A stretch of DNA of 64,000 nt from Parasulfuritortus sp036391875. GTDB lineage: Bacteria; Pseudomonadota; Gammaproteobacteria; Burkholderiales; Thiobacillaceae. Each line of letters opens with the position of its first letter. Within the stretch, counting starts at the first letter, position 1. Of this stretch, positions 55,884-64,000 are shown piece after piece. Below the pieces are notes generated by a model. The model was given only the letters and a program-made list of their open reading frames with translations. It ran no database searches and was not told the DNA's origin. Made by a program: the position numbers and the translations under genes. Location: contig DASVZA010000007.1 in assembly GCA_036391875.1 (NCBI GenBank), positions 62,001-126,000 of the forward strand, in the 5' to 3' direction.

Positions 55884-56544
55884 TGAGCGCTTCGAGCAGG
55901 TAGCCGAGGCCGTGCACGGTATGGATCTGGATGCCGTAGGGCGAAAGCTTCTTCCGCAGCCGGTGGATATACACCTCGATGGCGTTGCTGCCGATCTCGC
56001 CTTCCCAATCGCCGAGTTGATGGACCAGCCGCTTTTTCAGGACCACCTGCCCCGTGCGCAGCATGAGGCCTTCCAGGATGGCCAATTCCCGGCTCGAAAA
56101 ACCGAGGACGTTTCCCGAAAAGGTCACCTGGCGGTTGACCGTGTCGAAACGCAACGGCCCGTTGCACAGGATGTCCCTGCCGCCTGCAGCCCGGCGCAGC
56201 AGTGCCCGCACGCGCGCTTCCAGTTCCTTGAGTTCGAACGGCTTGGTGAGGTAGTCGTCGGCGCCCGAATCGAGTCCGGCGACCCGGTGGTCGACGCCTT
56301 CGCGCGCGGTCAGGATGAGAACCGGCGTCCAGTTGCCGCGCTCGCGCAGCCGGCGCAGCAATTCGATGCCGTTCATCCTGGGCAGGCCGATGTCCAGGAC
56401 GACCAGATCGTATCTGCCCGTCGTGAGCGCGACGTCGGCGGCCACGCCGTCGCCGACCGCATCCACGCCATGGCCTGCGTTGCGCAGGGCGAATTGCAGC
56501 GTGTCGCGCAACTCGGCATCGTCCTCTACCAAAAAAACCCGCAT
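55873..56544 (-). CDS. OmpR-family response regulator (TctD/QseB type)
   Basis: A 223-residue regulator: receiver domain with DD acid pocket (VEDDAEL), phospho-aspartate in LVVLDIGLPRMNGIELL (about residue 51) and lysine in YLTKPFEL, then a winged-helix C-terminal domain (VYIHRLRKKLSPYGI, TVHGLGYLL). It is the first gene of the two-component operon and divergent from hflK; the 242-base gap between them is a likely target. A CTTTGTAAG sequence near 56590 is a possible site but unproven. Confidence 0.94.
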   Translation of the reverse strand: MRVFLVEDDAELRDTLQFALRNAGHGVDAVGDGVAADVALTTGRYDLVVLDIGLPRMNGIELLRRLRERGNWTPVLILTAREGVDHRVAGLDSGADDYLTKPFELKELEARVRALLRRAAGGRDILCNGPLRFDTVNRQVTFSGNVLGFSSRELAILEGLMLRTGQVVLKKRLVHQLGDWEGEIGSNAIEVYIHRLRKKLSPYGIQIHTVHGLGYLLEALNEN

Positions 56545-56786
56545 TCGTTTACTGCTCCGTAATCGTGCGCCCGGCGCACTTGAAAGAACTTTGTAAGCTC
56601 CGTTCGAGTAGATTCCGGGTCTGTAGTTTCGTTCGGCCCGTTCCCGAACGGGCCGGAATCCGCAGCGAGCCTTCCGCGCGGGCGTTTCGTCCCGCCGACC
56701 AAGGCGCGACGGCCCTCCAGCCCGGTTTCGTCCCGGTCATGCCGGTCGACGACGCCCCGGCATGCAACACTACCCGACGCTACACA

Positions 56787-57821
56787 ATGGAAAAAAACGA
56801 TCAATCCCCGCCTGTTGAAGCCCAGGACGGCAAACCGAGCGCGATCGGCCGGGTCGGTGAATTCCTGGCCGAGAAAATGCGCATCCTGGGACTTCAAGGC
56901 AAGGGCTGGCGCCTTTGGCTGCCGCTTCTGGCCATTATCTGGCTGACCTCCGGGATCTACAAGGTTCAGCCCGACGAACAGGGCGTCGTGCTGCGCTTCG
57001 GCAAATGGATCGACACCCAGGAACCCGGCCTCCACTACCACCTGCCCTATCCCGTGGAAACCGTCATGCTGCCCAAGGTGACGCAGATCAACGAAGTGCG
57101 CCTCGGCGGCGGCACGCTGACCACGGACGATCCGCATTCCCGCCAGATGCTGACCGGCGACATCAACATCGTCGAGGCGGACTGCTCGGTATCGTGGCGG
57201 ATCAAGGACGCGGGCCAGTTCCTGTTCAGCGTCAAGAACCCCGAACTCAACGTCAAGGTCGCGGCGGAAAGCGCCCTGGGCGAGATCGTCAGCCGCACGC
57301 CGATGCAGGCGGCGATGACGGACCAACGCCAGCAGGTGGCCGACCAGACCCGCGACCTGCTGCAGGCCATCCTCGACGGCGAGCACGCCGGCGTCCTGGT
57401 CACCCAGGTCCAGCTCCAGCGCGTCGACCCGCCGGCCGAGGTGATCGATGCGTTCAACGACGTCCAGCGCGCCCGCGCCGACCAGGAGCGGGCCCGCAAC
57501 GAGGCCCAGGCCTACAGCAACGACATCCTGCCCAAGGCCCAGGGCGAGGCGATCAAGATCGGCCAGGATGCCGAGGCCTACAAGGCGCAGGTGGTCAACC
57601 TGGCCCAGGGCGAGGCGAAGAGCTTCGTCGCCCTCTACGACAGCTACGTCAAGCACCGGGACGTGACCGCCTGGCACCTCTATCTCGACGGCGTCGACGC
57701 CATGCTCAGGAAGGCCAAGCGGGTCATGGTCGACGCCACCGGCAAGGGCGGCGCGAGCCTCGTCCCCTACATGCAGCTCAACGACCAGGCCGCCGCACCG
57801 GCGAAGGGGAAGGCACCATGA
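56787..57821 (+). CDS. hflK: HflK-like SPFH membrane protein
   Basis: A 344-residue band-7/SPFH protein anchored by one helix (about 45-62, LPLLAIIWLTSGIY) with the bulk in the periplasm. With HflC it forms the cage around FtsH that modulates membrane protein turnover. Typical blocks: VQPDEQGVVLRFGKW, PGLHYHLPYPVETV and the C-terminal AQGEAIKIGQDAEAYKAQVV. The usual glycine-rich N-terminus is missing, and no hfq, hflX or hisZ neighbours are present. It could therefore be a second, specialised HflKC pair. It is coupled to hflC by an ATGA overlap. Confidence 0.85.
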   Translation: MEKNDQSPPVEAQDGKPSAIGRVGEFLAEKMRILGLQGKGWRLWLPLLAIIWLTSGIYKVQPDEQGVVLRFGKWIDTQEPGLHYHLPYPVETVMLPKVTQINEVRLGGGTLTTDDPHSRQMLTGDINIVEADCSVSWRIKDAGQFLFSVKNPELNVKVAAESALGEIVSRTPMQAAMTDQRQQVADQTRDLLQAILDGEHAGVLVTQVQLQRVDPPAEVIDAFNDVQRARADQERARNEAQAYSNDILPKAQGEAIKIGQDAEAYKAQVVNLAQGEAKSFVALYDSYVKHRDVTAWHLYLDGVDAMLRKAKRVMVDATGKGGASLVPYMQLNDQAAAPAKGKAP

Positions 57822-58696
57822 CCAAGCAGCTCAAGCTGGCGGCGATCCTGGCCCTCCTCGCGGCGCTCTGGACCCTGTCCGCCTGCTTCTACACGCTCTC
57901 CGAGAAGCAGGCGGCGCTGGTGGTCAGGCTCGGCGCCCCGCAGCGCGTGGTCGCCGTCCCGGGGCTGCACTTCAAGCAGCCGTTCATCGATTCGGTGGTC
58001 TATTTCGACAATCGGCTGCAGTTCATGGAACCCAGTTCCGAGCAGGTCATCCTGGGCGACCAGAAGCGCGTCGAGATCGACCCCTACACGATCTACCGCA
58101 TTTCGGATCCGCTGCGCTTCTACCAGGCCGTGCACACGATGGAACAGGCACGGGCCATCCTGACCCAGATCGTGAGCACCTCCCTGCGCCGGGAGCTGGG
58201 CCAGGTCAGCCTGTCCGATCTCCTGTCGACCAAGCGGATCGCGATGATCGGCGCCATCCGGAAGGAAGTCGCCGCCCGGGTAGCCCCGCTGGGCATCACG
58301 ATCGCCGAGATCCGCTTCCACCGGGCCGACCTGCCGCCGGAGACCAGCGAGGCCATCTACGACCGGATGAAATCGGAACGCCAGCGCGAAGCCAAGCAGC
58401 TGCGCGCCCAGGGCGCGGAATGGGCGCAGCAGATCACCGCGGAGGCCGACCGCCAGCGCACCGTCATCCTGTCCGAGGCGCAGCGCCAGGCCGACATCAC
58501 GCGCGGCGAGGCCGACGCCCAGGCGAACCTGATCCTGACCACCGCCTACAGCAAGGATCCCCGTTTCTACAAGTTCTACCGCTCGCTGAAGACCTATGGC
58601 GGCGCACTGGCCGACTCGGCGCCGACGCTGCTGCTCTCGCCCAATGTCGATTTCCTGCGCACCCTCAAGAACGGTCCGGCGGCCGGGAAGCGATAA
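57818..58696 (+). CDS. hflC: HflC-like SPFH membrane protein
   Basis: A 292-residue partner of HflK. One N-terminal helix (about 6-25) is followed by the SPFH domain (YTLSEKQAALVVRLG, PGLHFKQPFIDSVVYFDNR) and a helical region (AEADRQRTVILSEAQRQADI, KDPRFYKFYRSLKTYG). The motif EAxxR...GEADA and the FYxFYRSL end are standard for HflC. Its ATG overlaps the hflK stop by four bases, as in most genomes. Confidence 0.9.
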   Translation: MTKQLKLAAILALLAALWTLSACFYTLSEKQAALVVRLGAPQRVVAVPGLHFKQPFIDSVVYFDNRLQFMEPSSEQVILGDQKRVEIDPYTIYRISDPLRFYQAVHTMEQARAILTQIVSTSLRRELGQVSLSDLLSTKRIAMIGAIRKEVAARVAPLGITIAEIRFHRADLPPETSEAIYDRMKSERQREAKQLRAQGAEWAQQITAEADRQRTVILSEAQRQADITRGEADAQANLILTTAYSKDPRFYKFYRSLKTYGGALADSAPTLLLSPNVDFLRTLKNGPAAGKR

Positions 58697-58792
58697 CGCC
58701 GGCATGACTGCGTCCAATAACGTTGTCCGGAAGCCTTCGGCGGCCATGTCCGCCGAGCGCGCCATCGGCATCGCTCGGAGCGGGGCAGGCCG

Positions 58793-59437
58793 ATGATCCC
58801 GGCATTGCTTTCCATCTTCCTGATCGCGCTGTCCAGCAATCTGGACAATATCGGGGTGGGCACTTCCTACGGCGTCCGGAGGATCAATATTCCCTTCGCC
58901 TCCAACCTCCTCATCGCCCTGGTCACCTCCCTGGGGACTTTCCTGTCCGTGTTCCTCGGCGAGGCCATGTACCATTTCATAAGCGAAAGGACGGCCGGCT
59001 TGCTGGGCGGCGGCATCATCATCGCTGCCGGACTCTGGATCATCTATCAAGAGAAAATCATGCACCGGGTCGAGGAACGGGAGGTAAAACAACCGGTTGC
59101 CGAAGCCGGGCGTTCCAGATTCGGCTTCCACCAAATCGTTCGAATCCTCAACAACCCGTTCACTGCCGACTGGGACTTTTCCGGGCATATCGACCTCAAA
59201 GAGGCGACGGCGCTGGCGCTCGGACTGACCATCAACAACTTCCCAAACGGGGTCGGGGCAGGGATATTGCACCTGAACATCTATCTCATGACGGCGACGG
59301 TTTTCCTCATCAGCATCATCACGATCTGGACCGGCATCTATCTGGGTCAGTCGGGTGTACGTTGGCTGGGCAAGTCGGCCGCCTTGGTCTCCGGCTTGAT
59401 CCTGATCTTTGTCGGGGCCTACGAAATTCTCTTTTGA
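58793..59437 (+). CDS. YtaF/MntP-like membrane transporter
   Basis: A 214-residue inner-membrane protein with six predicted helices. The repeated acidic/asparagine helix motifs FLIALSSNLDNIGVGTSYG and LALGLTINNFPNGVGAGILH are those of the YtaF/MntP group (related to the Mn2+ exporter MntP and LysE superfamily), where the Asp and Asn residues line the cation path. It lies between hflKC and a TerC-family gene, both on the same strand, with 96 and 65 base gaps. Role in Mn2+ or other divalent cation export is inferred from family and neighbour. Confidence 0.78.
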   Translation: MIPALLSIFLIALSSNLDNIGVGTSYGVRRINIPFASNLLIALVTSLGTFLSVFLGEAMYHFISERTAGLLGGGIIIAAGLWIIYQEKIMHRVEEREVKQPVAEAGRSRFGFHQIVRILNNPFTADWDFSGHIDLKEATALALGLTINNFPNGVGAGILHLNIYLMTATVFLISIITIWTGIYLGQSGVRWLGKSAALVSGLILIFVGAYEILF

Positions 59438-59502
59438 TGAATCGATACGGCCCAACCAGGCTTTCGCAGCCAGGAAAATCACATTGAACGGAATCCAGGC
59501 AG

Positions 59503-60906
59503 ATGGGCATTGACGGCACGTTCCAGTTCTTCGGCATCTCGCTGCAGGTGTTCCTGGTCGACCTCCTGCTGAGCGGCGACAACGCCGTGGTGATCGCCCT
59601 CGCCTGCCGCAGCCTGCCGGCCAAGCAGAGGCGCCAGGCCATGATCTATGGCGCGGGCGCCGGCATCCTGCTCAGGCTGATCCTGAGCCTGACCGTCAAT
59701 CTTGTCCTCCTGCTGCCGCTGTTGAAGATCATCGGCGCCATCGCCCTGCTGCTGATCGCCATCGACCTGATGACCGAAGAAGAGGAGATTGCGGAGAACC
59801 AGGAAGGCTCCGCCAACCACACCCTGTCGGCCGCGGTGATGACCATCGTCGCCGCCGACCTGGTCATGAGCCTGGACAACGTCGTGGCCCTGGCGGCGGT
59901 TTCGCATGGCTCCTTCCTGTTCCTGGGCCTGGGCCTGCTCCTGAGCGTGCCCTTGCTCATCTTCGGCAGCGGCCTGCTGTCCAGGCTGATGGACGAGATG
60001 CCCGGGCTGATCACGCTGGGCGGGGCCTTGCTCGGCTGGGTCGCCGGCGGCATCGCCGTCACCGACCCGCTGATCGCCGGCTGGGTCGACACCCAATCGC
60101 CGGCCTTGACCCTGGTCGTGCCGCTGGCGACCGCCCTGCTGGCCGTGATGCAAAGCCGGCGCCTCGTGGCGGAACGGCGTCTGCTCGGGCCGCAGCCCCG
60201 CCAATCGCTCAGGCTGCCCATGCTGTGGACCCCAAGCCGGCCCGCCGAGGAAAGCGTGATCGAAGACCGCCCGGACCCAACCGCACCAGCCACTGTGGAA
60301 GCCGCCGTGGAGCCCGCCGGGGAAGCCACGGCCATTCCGGCGGTGGTGCCGATCCAGAGCCGCGACGAAGCGACGTTGATGGACGACGAGCACGACATCC
60401 TGATCGGCGACCGCCAGCGGACGGCCGCTCCGGCCGGGCAGCCGGATGCCGAGCTGGACGCGCAACCGGCCCCCGCCACAGCAACCGCGCTGTGGGACAT
60501 CAAGGTGGCGCTCGGCCTGGCCGTCGTCGTCACGCTGCTGGTGATGGTGATGTCCGTGGTCACCGAAAAAGACGACTCCACGACCGACGTTACCCATACG
60601 CCCGACTTCTCGGTGGCGCCGACCCCGGATCCGCTCCAGCCGTTCCAATGCGGCGTATACGACAGCGTGGTCTACTACCACCACGGCTCCATGCAGATAC
60701 GGTTCCAGGCCGACAGCGTCAAGCTTTCAGGTGTCCTGAACCGGAACGCCATCACCTGGAAACCGCAGCCGCCCGGCACCCCGGCGCTCGGCTTCACGCC
60801 GCCCACGACCGTGTTGGACGACAGCGCGAAGACGGTCACGGTCAAGGGCGGCAGCTTCCCGGAAACCGTTTGCCAACTGGCCACGGGCGGCGCGGCGGGC
60901 CGCTGA
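59503..60906 (+). CDS. TerC/YjbE-family membrane protein with extra C-terminal extracytoplasmic domain
   Basis: A 467-residue protein. Residues 1-215 are a TerC/YjbE integral membrane domain with the two metal-path motifs LLLSGDNAVVIALACR and DLVMSLDNVVALAAVS. This is followed by a proline/alanine/glutamate-rich disordered linker (about 235-320), one more hydrophobic helix (about 330-352, DIKVALGLAVVVTLLVMVMS) and a novel C-terminal domain (about 385-460) with two cysteines and FQADSVKLSGVLNRNAITW. The standard YjbE ends near residue 230, so the tail is an addition. TerC proteins export Mn2+ or load metals onto exported enzymes; the tail may be a periplasmic partner (inference). Confidence 0.85.
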   Translation: MGIDGTFQFFGISLQVFLVDLLLSGDNAVVIALACRSLPAKQRRQAMIYGAGAGILLRLILSLTVNLVLLLPLLKIIGAIALLLIAIDLMTEEEEIAENQEGSANHTLSAAVMTIVAADLVMSLDNVVALAAVSHGSFLFLGLGLLLSVPLLIFGSGLLSRLMDEMPGLITLGGALLGWVAGGIAVTDPLIAGWVDTQSPALTLVVPLATALLAVMQSRRLVAERRLLGPQPRQSLRLPMLWTPSRPAEESVIEDRPDPTAPATVEAAVEPAGEATAIPAVVPIQSRDEATLMDDEHDILIGDRQRTAAPAGQPDAELDAQPAPATATALWDIKVALGLAVVVTLLVMVMSVVTEKDDSTTDVTHTPDFSVAPTPDPLQPFQCGVYDSVVYYHHGSMQIRFQADSVKLSGVLNRNAITWKPQPPGTPALGFTPPTTVLDDSAKTVTVKGGSFPETVCQLATGGAAGR

Positions 60907-60990
60907 GGCCGGCACCCCGAACCCAGTCAACCGCCTGTCACGGCCCAAAGGCATAATCGCAAACCAAACCGATATCCATCGAGAACCGCC

Positions 60991-61836
60991 ATGCACTTCT
61001 TCCAGTTGCTCGTACTCGCCGTCGTCCAGGGCGCCGCCGAACTCCTGCCGGTCTCCAGCTCCGCCCACGTCATCGTGGCCGAGAAGCTGATGGGCCTCGA
61101 TCCCACCCTGCCGCAGATGACGCTCCTGCTCGTGATGCTGCACACGGGGACGATGTTCGCCGTCATCGCTTATTTCTGGCGTGCCTGGCTGGCCACCTAC
61201 TTCAGCTCGCGGGCGGCATTCCGGGCCAGCGCGGCCCGCCTCGTCGTCGCCACGGCCTGCACCGGCGCGGTCGGCCTCGCCCTGCTGTACCTGATCAAGC
61301 ACGTGGTCGCCGGCAACGCGCCGGGCTTCGAGATCGAGCAATTGTTCGGCGACACCCGGCTGATCGCCGGCGGCCTCGCCGCAGCCGGGCTACTGATCAT
61401 CGTCTCGTCGCGCTTCGCCGCCACCGGCAGGGAGGACATCCCATTGCGCACCGCGGCCTGGATCGGCGCCGTGCAAGGCCTGTGCCTGCCCTTCCGGGGC
61501 TTCTCCCGCTCCGGCGCCACCATCTCGACCGGCCTGGCGATGGGCGTGGCCCGCCAGCGCGCCGAGGAATTCAGCTTCGCGCTCGCCGTGGTGCTGACGC
61601 CGGCCGTGATCGCCAAGGAGGCCTATCGCGCCTACGCCGCGCAGCATCAGGCCCTGGCCGGCCACGGCACCGCCCTGTGGGGCATGGTCGGATCAAGCCT
61701 GCTCGGCATGGCGCTGAGCTTCCTGGCCGGCCTGGCGGCACTGCGCTGGCTCTCCCGTTGGCTCGACCAGGGCCGCTGGCACCTGTTCGGCGGCTACTGC
61801 CTGCTGGCCTCGCTGTTCGTGTTCACGCTCGGCTGA
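60991..61836 (+). CDS. uppP: Undecaprenyl-diphosphatase
   Basis: A 281-residue inner-membrane enzyme that recycles the C55 lipid carrier for peptidoglycan and other envelope polymers. BacA motifs: VQGAAELLPVSSSAHVIVAE (catalytic glutamate and serine stretch) and the arginine loop GAVQGLCLPFRGFSRSGATI, where the usual PGxSRSG reads FRGFSRSG. About eight hydrophobic helices; length as expected. Loss of the proline-glycine before SRSG is mild and seen here in an otherwise intact protein. It precedes the NitT-type ABC genes by 34 bases. Confidence 0.93.
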   Translation: MHFFQLLVLAVVQGAAELLPVSSSAHVIVAEKLMGLDPTLPQMTLLLVMLHTGTMFAVIAYFWRAWLATYFSSRAAFRASAARLVVATACTGAVGLALLYLIKHVVAGNAPGFEIEQLFGDTRLIAGGLAAAGLLIIVSSRFAATGREDIPLRTAAWIGAVQGLCLPFRGFSRSGATISTGLAMGVARQRAEEFSFALAVVLTPAVIAKEAYRAYAAQHQALAGHGTALWGMVGSSLLGMALSFLAGLAALRWLSRWLDQGRWHLFGGYCLLASLFVFTLG

Positions 61837-61870
61837 CGCGCCCCCAGGCGGATCGCGGCGGCCCACGTCG

Positions 61871-63601
61871 ATGCTCAACCCCAAACTGTTCTTCCCCAAG
61901 CAGGTCGTCGAGGCCGGCGGCAACCGCTGGGACTGGGCCTTGCTGCCGCTCATCCTCGCGCTGCTGGTCCTGCTCGCCTATGGCGCCCAGCAGATGGCCC
62001 GGCCCTACCAGGTCGGCGACACCATCCCGCTGTCGCTGGACCCGATCAACCTGCCCTACTACCTGTTGCGCACCACGCTGCGCATGTTCATCGCGCTGGC
62101 CGCCTCGCTGGTGTTCAGCTGCGTCTTCGCCGCGCTGGCCGTGAAATACAAGACCGCCGAGAAGGTGCTGGTCCCGCTGCTCGACATCCTGCAATCCATT
62201 CCCATCCTGGGTTTCCTGTCGATCACGGTCACCGGCTTCATCGCCTTGTTTCCGGGCAACCTGTTCGGGGTGGAGCTGGCCGCCATCTTCGCCATCTTCA
62301 CGTCCCAGGCCTGGAACATGGCATTCAGCGCCTACCAGGGTTTCCGGACCGTGCCGGCCGAGTTGATGGAGGCCTCCCGGGTATTCCAGCTGTCGAGCTG
62401 GCAGCGTTTCTGGCGTCTGGAACTGCCCTACGCCATACCCGGCCTGGTGTGGAACATGATGATGTCGATGTCGGGCGGCTGGTTCTTCGTCGTGGCCTCC
62501 GAGGCCATCTCCGTCTCCAACCAGAACATCAAGCTGCCCGGCATCGGCTCCTACATCGCGCTGGCCATCGAGGCCCGCGACCTGCACGCCATCGGCATGG
62601 CCATCGGCGTCATGCTGATCGGCATCATGCTGTACGACCAGCTTTTCTTCCGCCCGCTGGTGGCCTGGGCCGACAAGTTCCGGTTCGAGGAAGCCGGCCA
62701 CGAAAAGATGCCGGAATCCTGGCTGCTGAACTGGCTGCACCGCACCCAGCGGACCCAGGCCATGGCCCATTCCTTGATCCGCATGCTGGAACGGTCGTTT
62801 TCCCGGTTCCGCCTGCAATACGACGGCACCTCCGTCCGTGCCCGGCCGCAGGCCCAAAGCGCCGCCGCCCAGCGCATCTGGGATGCCGTGATCGCCGCCG
62901 CCGTCTTCTACGCCGTCTGGACGCTGGTCCACTTCATCCACTCCGAGGTCGGCTGGTCCGAGGTCGGACGGGTGTTCGTGCTCGGACTCTATACGATGGC
63001 CCGGGTCGTCGTCCTGATCTTCATCGCCGCCCTGATCTGGATTCCGATCGGCATCTGGATCGGCATGAATCCCCGCTACGCCGAGCGGATACAGGCCGTG
63101 GCCCAGTTCCTCGCCGCCTTCCCGGCCAATCTCATGTTCCCGGTCGCGGTCATGGCGATCGTGCGCTTCCACCTGAACCCGGACATCTGGCTTTCCCCGC
63201 TGATGATCCTCGGCACGCAGTGGTATCTATTGTTCAACGTCATCGCCGGCGCCACGACCATCCCCACCGAGCTGCATTTCGCCGCCCAGAATTTCGGCCT
63301 GACCGGCTGGCTCAAATGGCGCCGCTACCTTCTGCCGGCGATCTTCCCCAGCTTCGTCACCGGCGCCATCACCGCCTCCGGCGGCTCGTGGAACGCCAGC
63401 ATCGTGTCCGAGTACGTCAGCTGGGGCAGCACCACCCTCAAGGCCCATGGCCTGGGCAGCTACATCGCCGAGATGACCTCGCACGGCGACTTTCCCCGGA
63501 TCGCGCTCGGCATCGGCGTCATGTGCGTATTCGTGATGGGATTCAACCACTTCATCTGGCGGCGGCTGTATCGCATGGCCGAAAACCGTCTGCATTTCTG
63601 A
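61871..63601 (+). CDS. ABC transporter permease, NitT/TauT type, two fused domains
   Basis: A 576-residue inner-membrane permease with two BPD-type domains joined by a cytoplasmic linker (about 265-330). The first EAA loop reads LMEASRVFQLSSWQRFWRLELP and the second NFGLTGWLKWRRYLLPAIFP. Sequence style (ASEAISVSNQNIKLPGIGSY, SEYVSWGSTTLKAHGLGSYI) is that of nitrate/sulfonate/bicarbonate-type importers. Most have one-domain permeases, so the fusion is notable. The ATPase follows after eight bases. The binding protein is not in the window, so the substrate is unknown. Confidence 0.88.
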   Translation: MLNPKLFFPKQVVEAGGNRWDWALLPLILALLVLLAYGAQQMARPYQVGDTIPLSLDPINLPYYLLRTTLRMFIALAASLVFSCVFAALAVKYKTAEKVLVPLLDILQSIPILGFLSITVTGFIALFPGNLFGVELAAIFAIFTSQAWNMAFSAYQGFRTVPAELMEASRVFQLSSWQRFWRLELPYAIPGLVWNMMMSMSGGWFFVVASEAISVSNQNIKLPGIGSYIALAIEARDLHAIGMAIGVMLIGIMLYDQLFFRPLVAWADKFRFEEAGHEKMPESWLLNWLHRTQRTQAMAHSLIRMLERSFSRFRLQYDGTSVRARPQAQSAAAQRIWDAVIAAAVFYAVWTLVHFIHSEVGWSEVGRVFVLGLYTMARVVVLIFIAALIWIPIGIWIGMNPRYAERIQAVAQFLAAFPANLMFPVAVMAIVRFHLNPDIWLSPLMILGTQWYLLFNVIAGATTIPTELHFAAQNFGLTGWLKWRRYLLPAIFPSFVTGAITASGGSWNASIVSEYVSWGSTTLKAHGLGSYIAEMTSHGDFPRIALGIGVMCVFVMGFNHFIWRRLYRMAENRLHF

Positions 63602-63609
63602 CCCGCGCC

Positions 63610-64000
63610 ATGACCACACCGATCATCGAACTCAAGGCCGTCGACAAATCCTTCCGCTCCGCCGACGGCACCGCCCGCGCCGTCCTCGACAAGGTCGACT
63701 TCACGCTCAGGGAAGGCGAAATCGTCGCCCTGCTCGGCCAGTCCGGCTCGGGCAAATCCACGCTGCTGCGGATCATGGCCGGATTGATCGGCGTCGACGG
63801 CGGCGAGGTGAACTATCGCGGCCTGCCCCTGTACGGCCCGGCGCGCGGCATCAGCATGGTCTTCCAGTCGTTCGCGCTCTTTCCCTGGCTGACCGTCCAG
63901 AAGAACGTCGAAATCGGCCTGGAGGCACAGGGGATGGAGGCCGCCGAACGGGCGCGGCGCGCGTTGGCGGCGATCGAACTGATCGGCCTGTCGGGCTTCG
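63610..64000 (+). CDS. ABC transporter ATP-binding protein, NitT/TauT type (cut by window edge)
   Basis: The first 130 residues of an ATPase. MTTPIIELKAVDKSFRSADG opens the fold, Walker A is GQSGSGKSTLL (about residues 41-51) and the Q-loop is MVFQSFALFPWLTV. The SSNQ/NitT-type 'FPWLTV' after the Q-loop matches the TauB/SsuB/NrtD group and fits the permease at 61871. The signature and Walker B lie beyond the right edge. Confidence 0.92.
   Translation, partial: MTTPIIELKAVDKSFRSADGTARAVLDKVDFTLREGEIVALLGQSGSGKSTLLRIMAGLIGVDGGEVNYRGLPLYGPARGISMVFQSFALFPWLTVQKNVEIGLEAQGMEAAERARRALAAIELIGLSGF

Overview
The window is a 64 kb piece of a high-GC bacterial chromosome, most likely a betaproteobacterium. 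I infer this from uniformly GC-rich codon use, MgtA, TctE/QseC-type signalling, HD-GYP and GGDEF/EAL proteins, class 2 PyrD, YgiQ, HflKC and a prfB gene with the classical +1 frameshift. There are no rRNA or tRNA genes, no CRISPR array, no insertion sequence and no phage. The exact genus cannot be read from this sequence.

Layout. 1-2.8 kb: MgtA-type Mg2+ ATPase (minus strand, cut at the left edge). 3.4-7.0 kb: a compact ethanolamine cluster (permease, eutB, eutC). 7.3-11.4 kb: a four-gene, AT-richer operon of exported proteins (FecR-domain, Cys-rich, two TPR/adhesin-E-like). 11.5-16.4 kb: dienelactone hydrolase-like gene and an iron/polyamine-type ABC importer. 16.4-23.25 kb: a five-gene minus-strand operon of BlaI repressor, M56 peptidase, adaptor, RND pump and TolC-like channel, with a clear operator/promoter. 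23.5-26.3 kb: small EamA protein, decayed AraC fragment, a heptad-repeat protein of unknown function, and an EutR-like AraC regulator that probably controls the distant eut genes. 26.5-31.3 kb: DJ-1 protein, FAD oxidoreductase, Hsp15-like S4 protein, Rap1a/Tai-like protein, YgiQ. 31.3-34.1 kb: pyrD and a GAF-like/HD-GYP/hemerythrin protein. 34.1-37.4 kb: histidine phosphatase, ParA and a catalytically altered LMW-phosphatase-fold protein in one overlapping operon, then an HTH/2Fe-2S/FNR fusion divergent from recJ. 39.3-40.9 kb: frameshifted PAS-GGDEF gene and a small conserved protein with a strong terminator. 41.1-49.1 kb: ackA, a cytochrome c/DUF302 operon, phosphoketolase, glycogen phosphorylase. 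49.2-56.5 kb: MgtC/DUF4010 protein, prfB, DUF302 protein, GAF-GGDEF-EAL protein, two-component pair. 56.8-61.8 kb: HflKC-like pair, YtaF/MntP-like and TerC-like metal transporters, UppP. 61.9-64 kb: NitT/TauT-type ABC permease and ATPase (cut at the right edge).

How parts fit together. Ethanolamine enters by the permease and EutBC yields acetaldehyde and ammonia. Acetyl-phosphate from phosphoketolase can go to acetate plus ATP through AckA, with GlgP mobilising glycogen nearby. Several proteins couple redox, oxygen or metal sensing to signalling: hemerythrin-HD-GYP, HTH-ferredoxin-reductase and cytochrome c-DUF302. The points most worth following up are the BlaI/M56-controlled RND operon with a probably leaderless transcript, the pseudo-phosphatase/ParA/phosphatase operon, the HTH-Fe-S-flavoprotein fusion, and the heptad-repeat protein that abuts an in-frame decayed copy of the adjacent AraC regulator.
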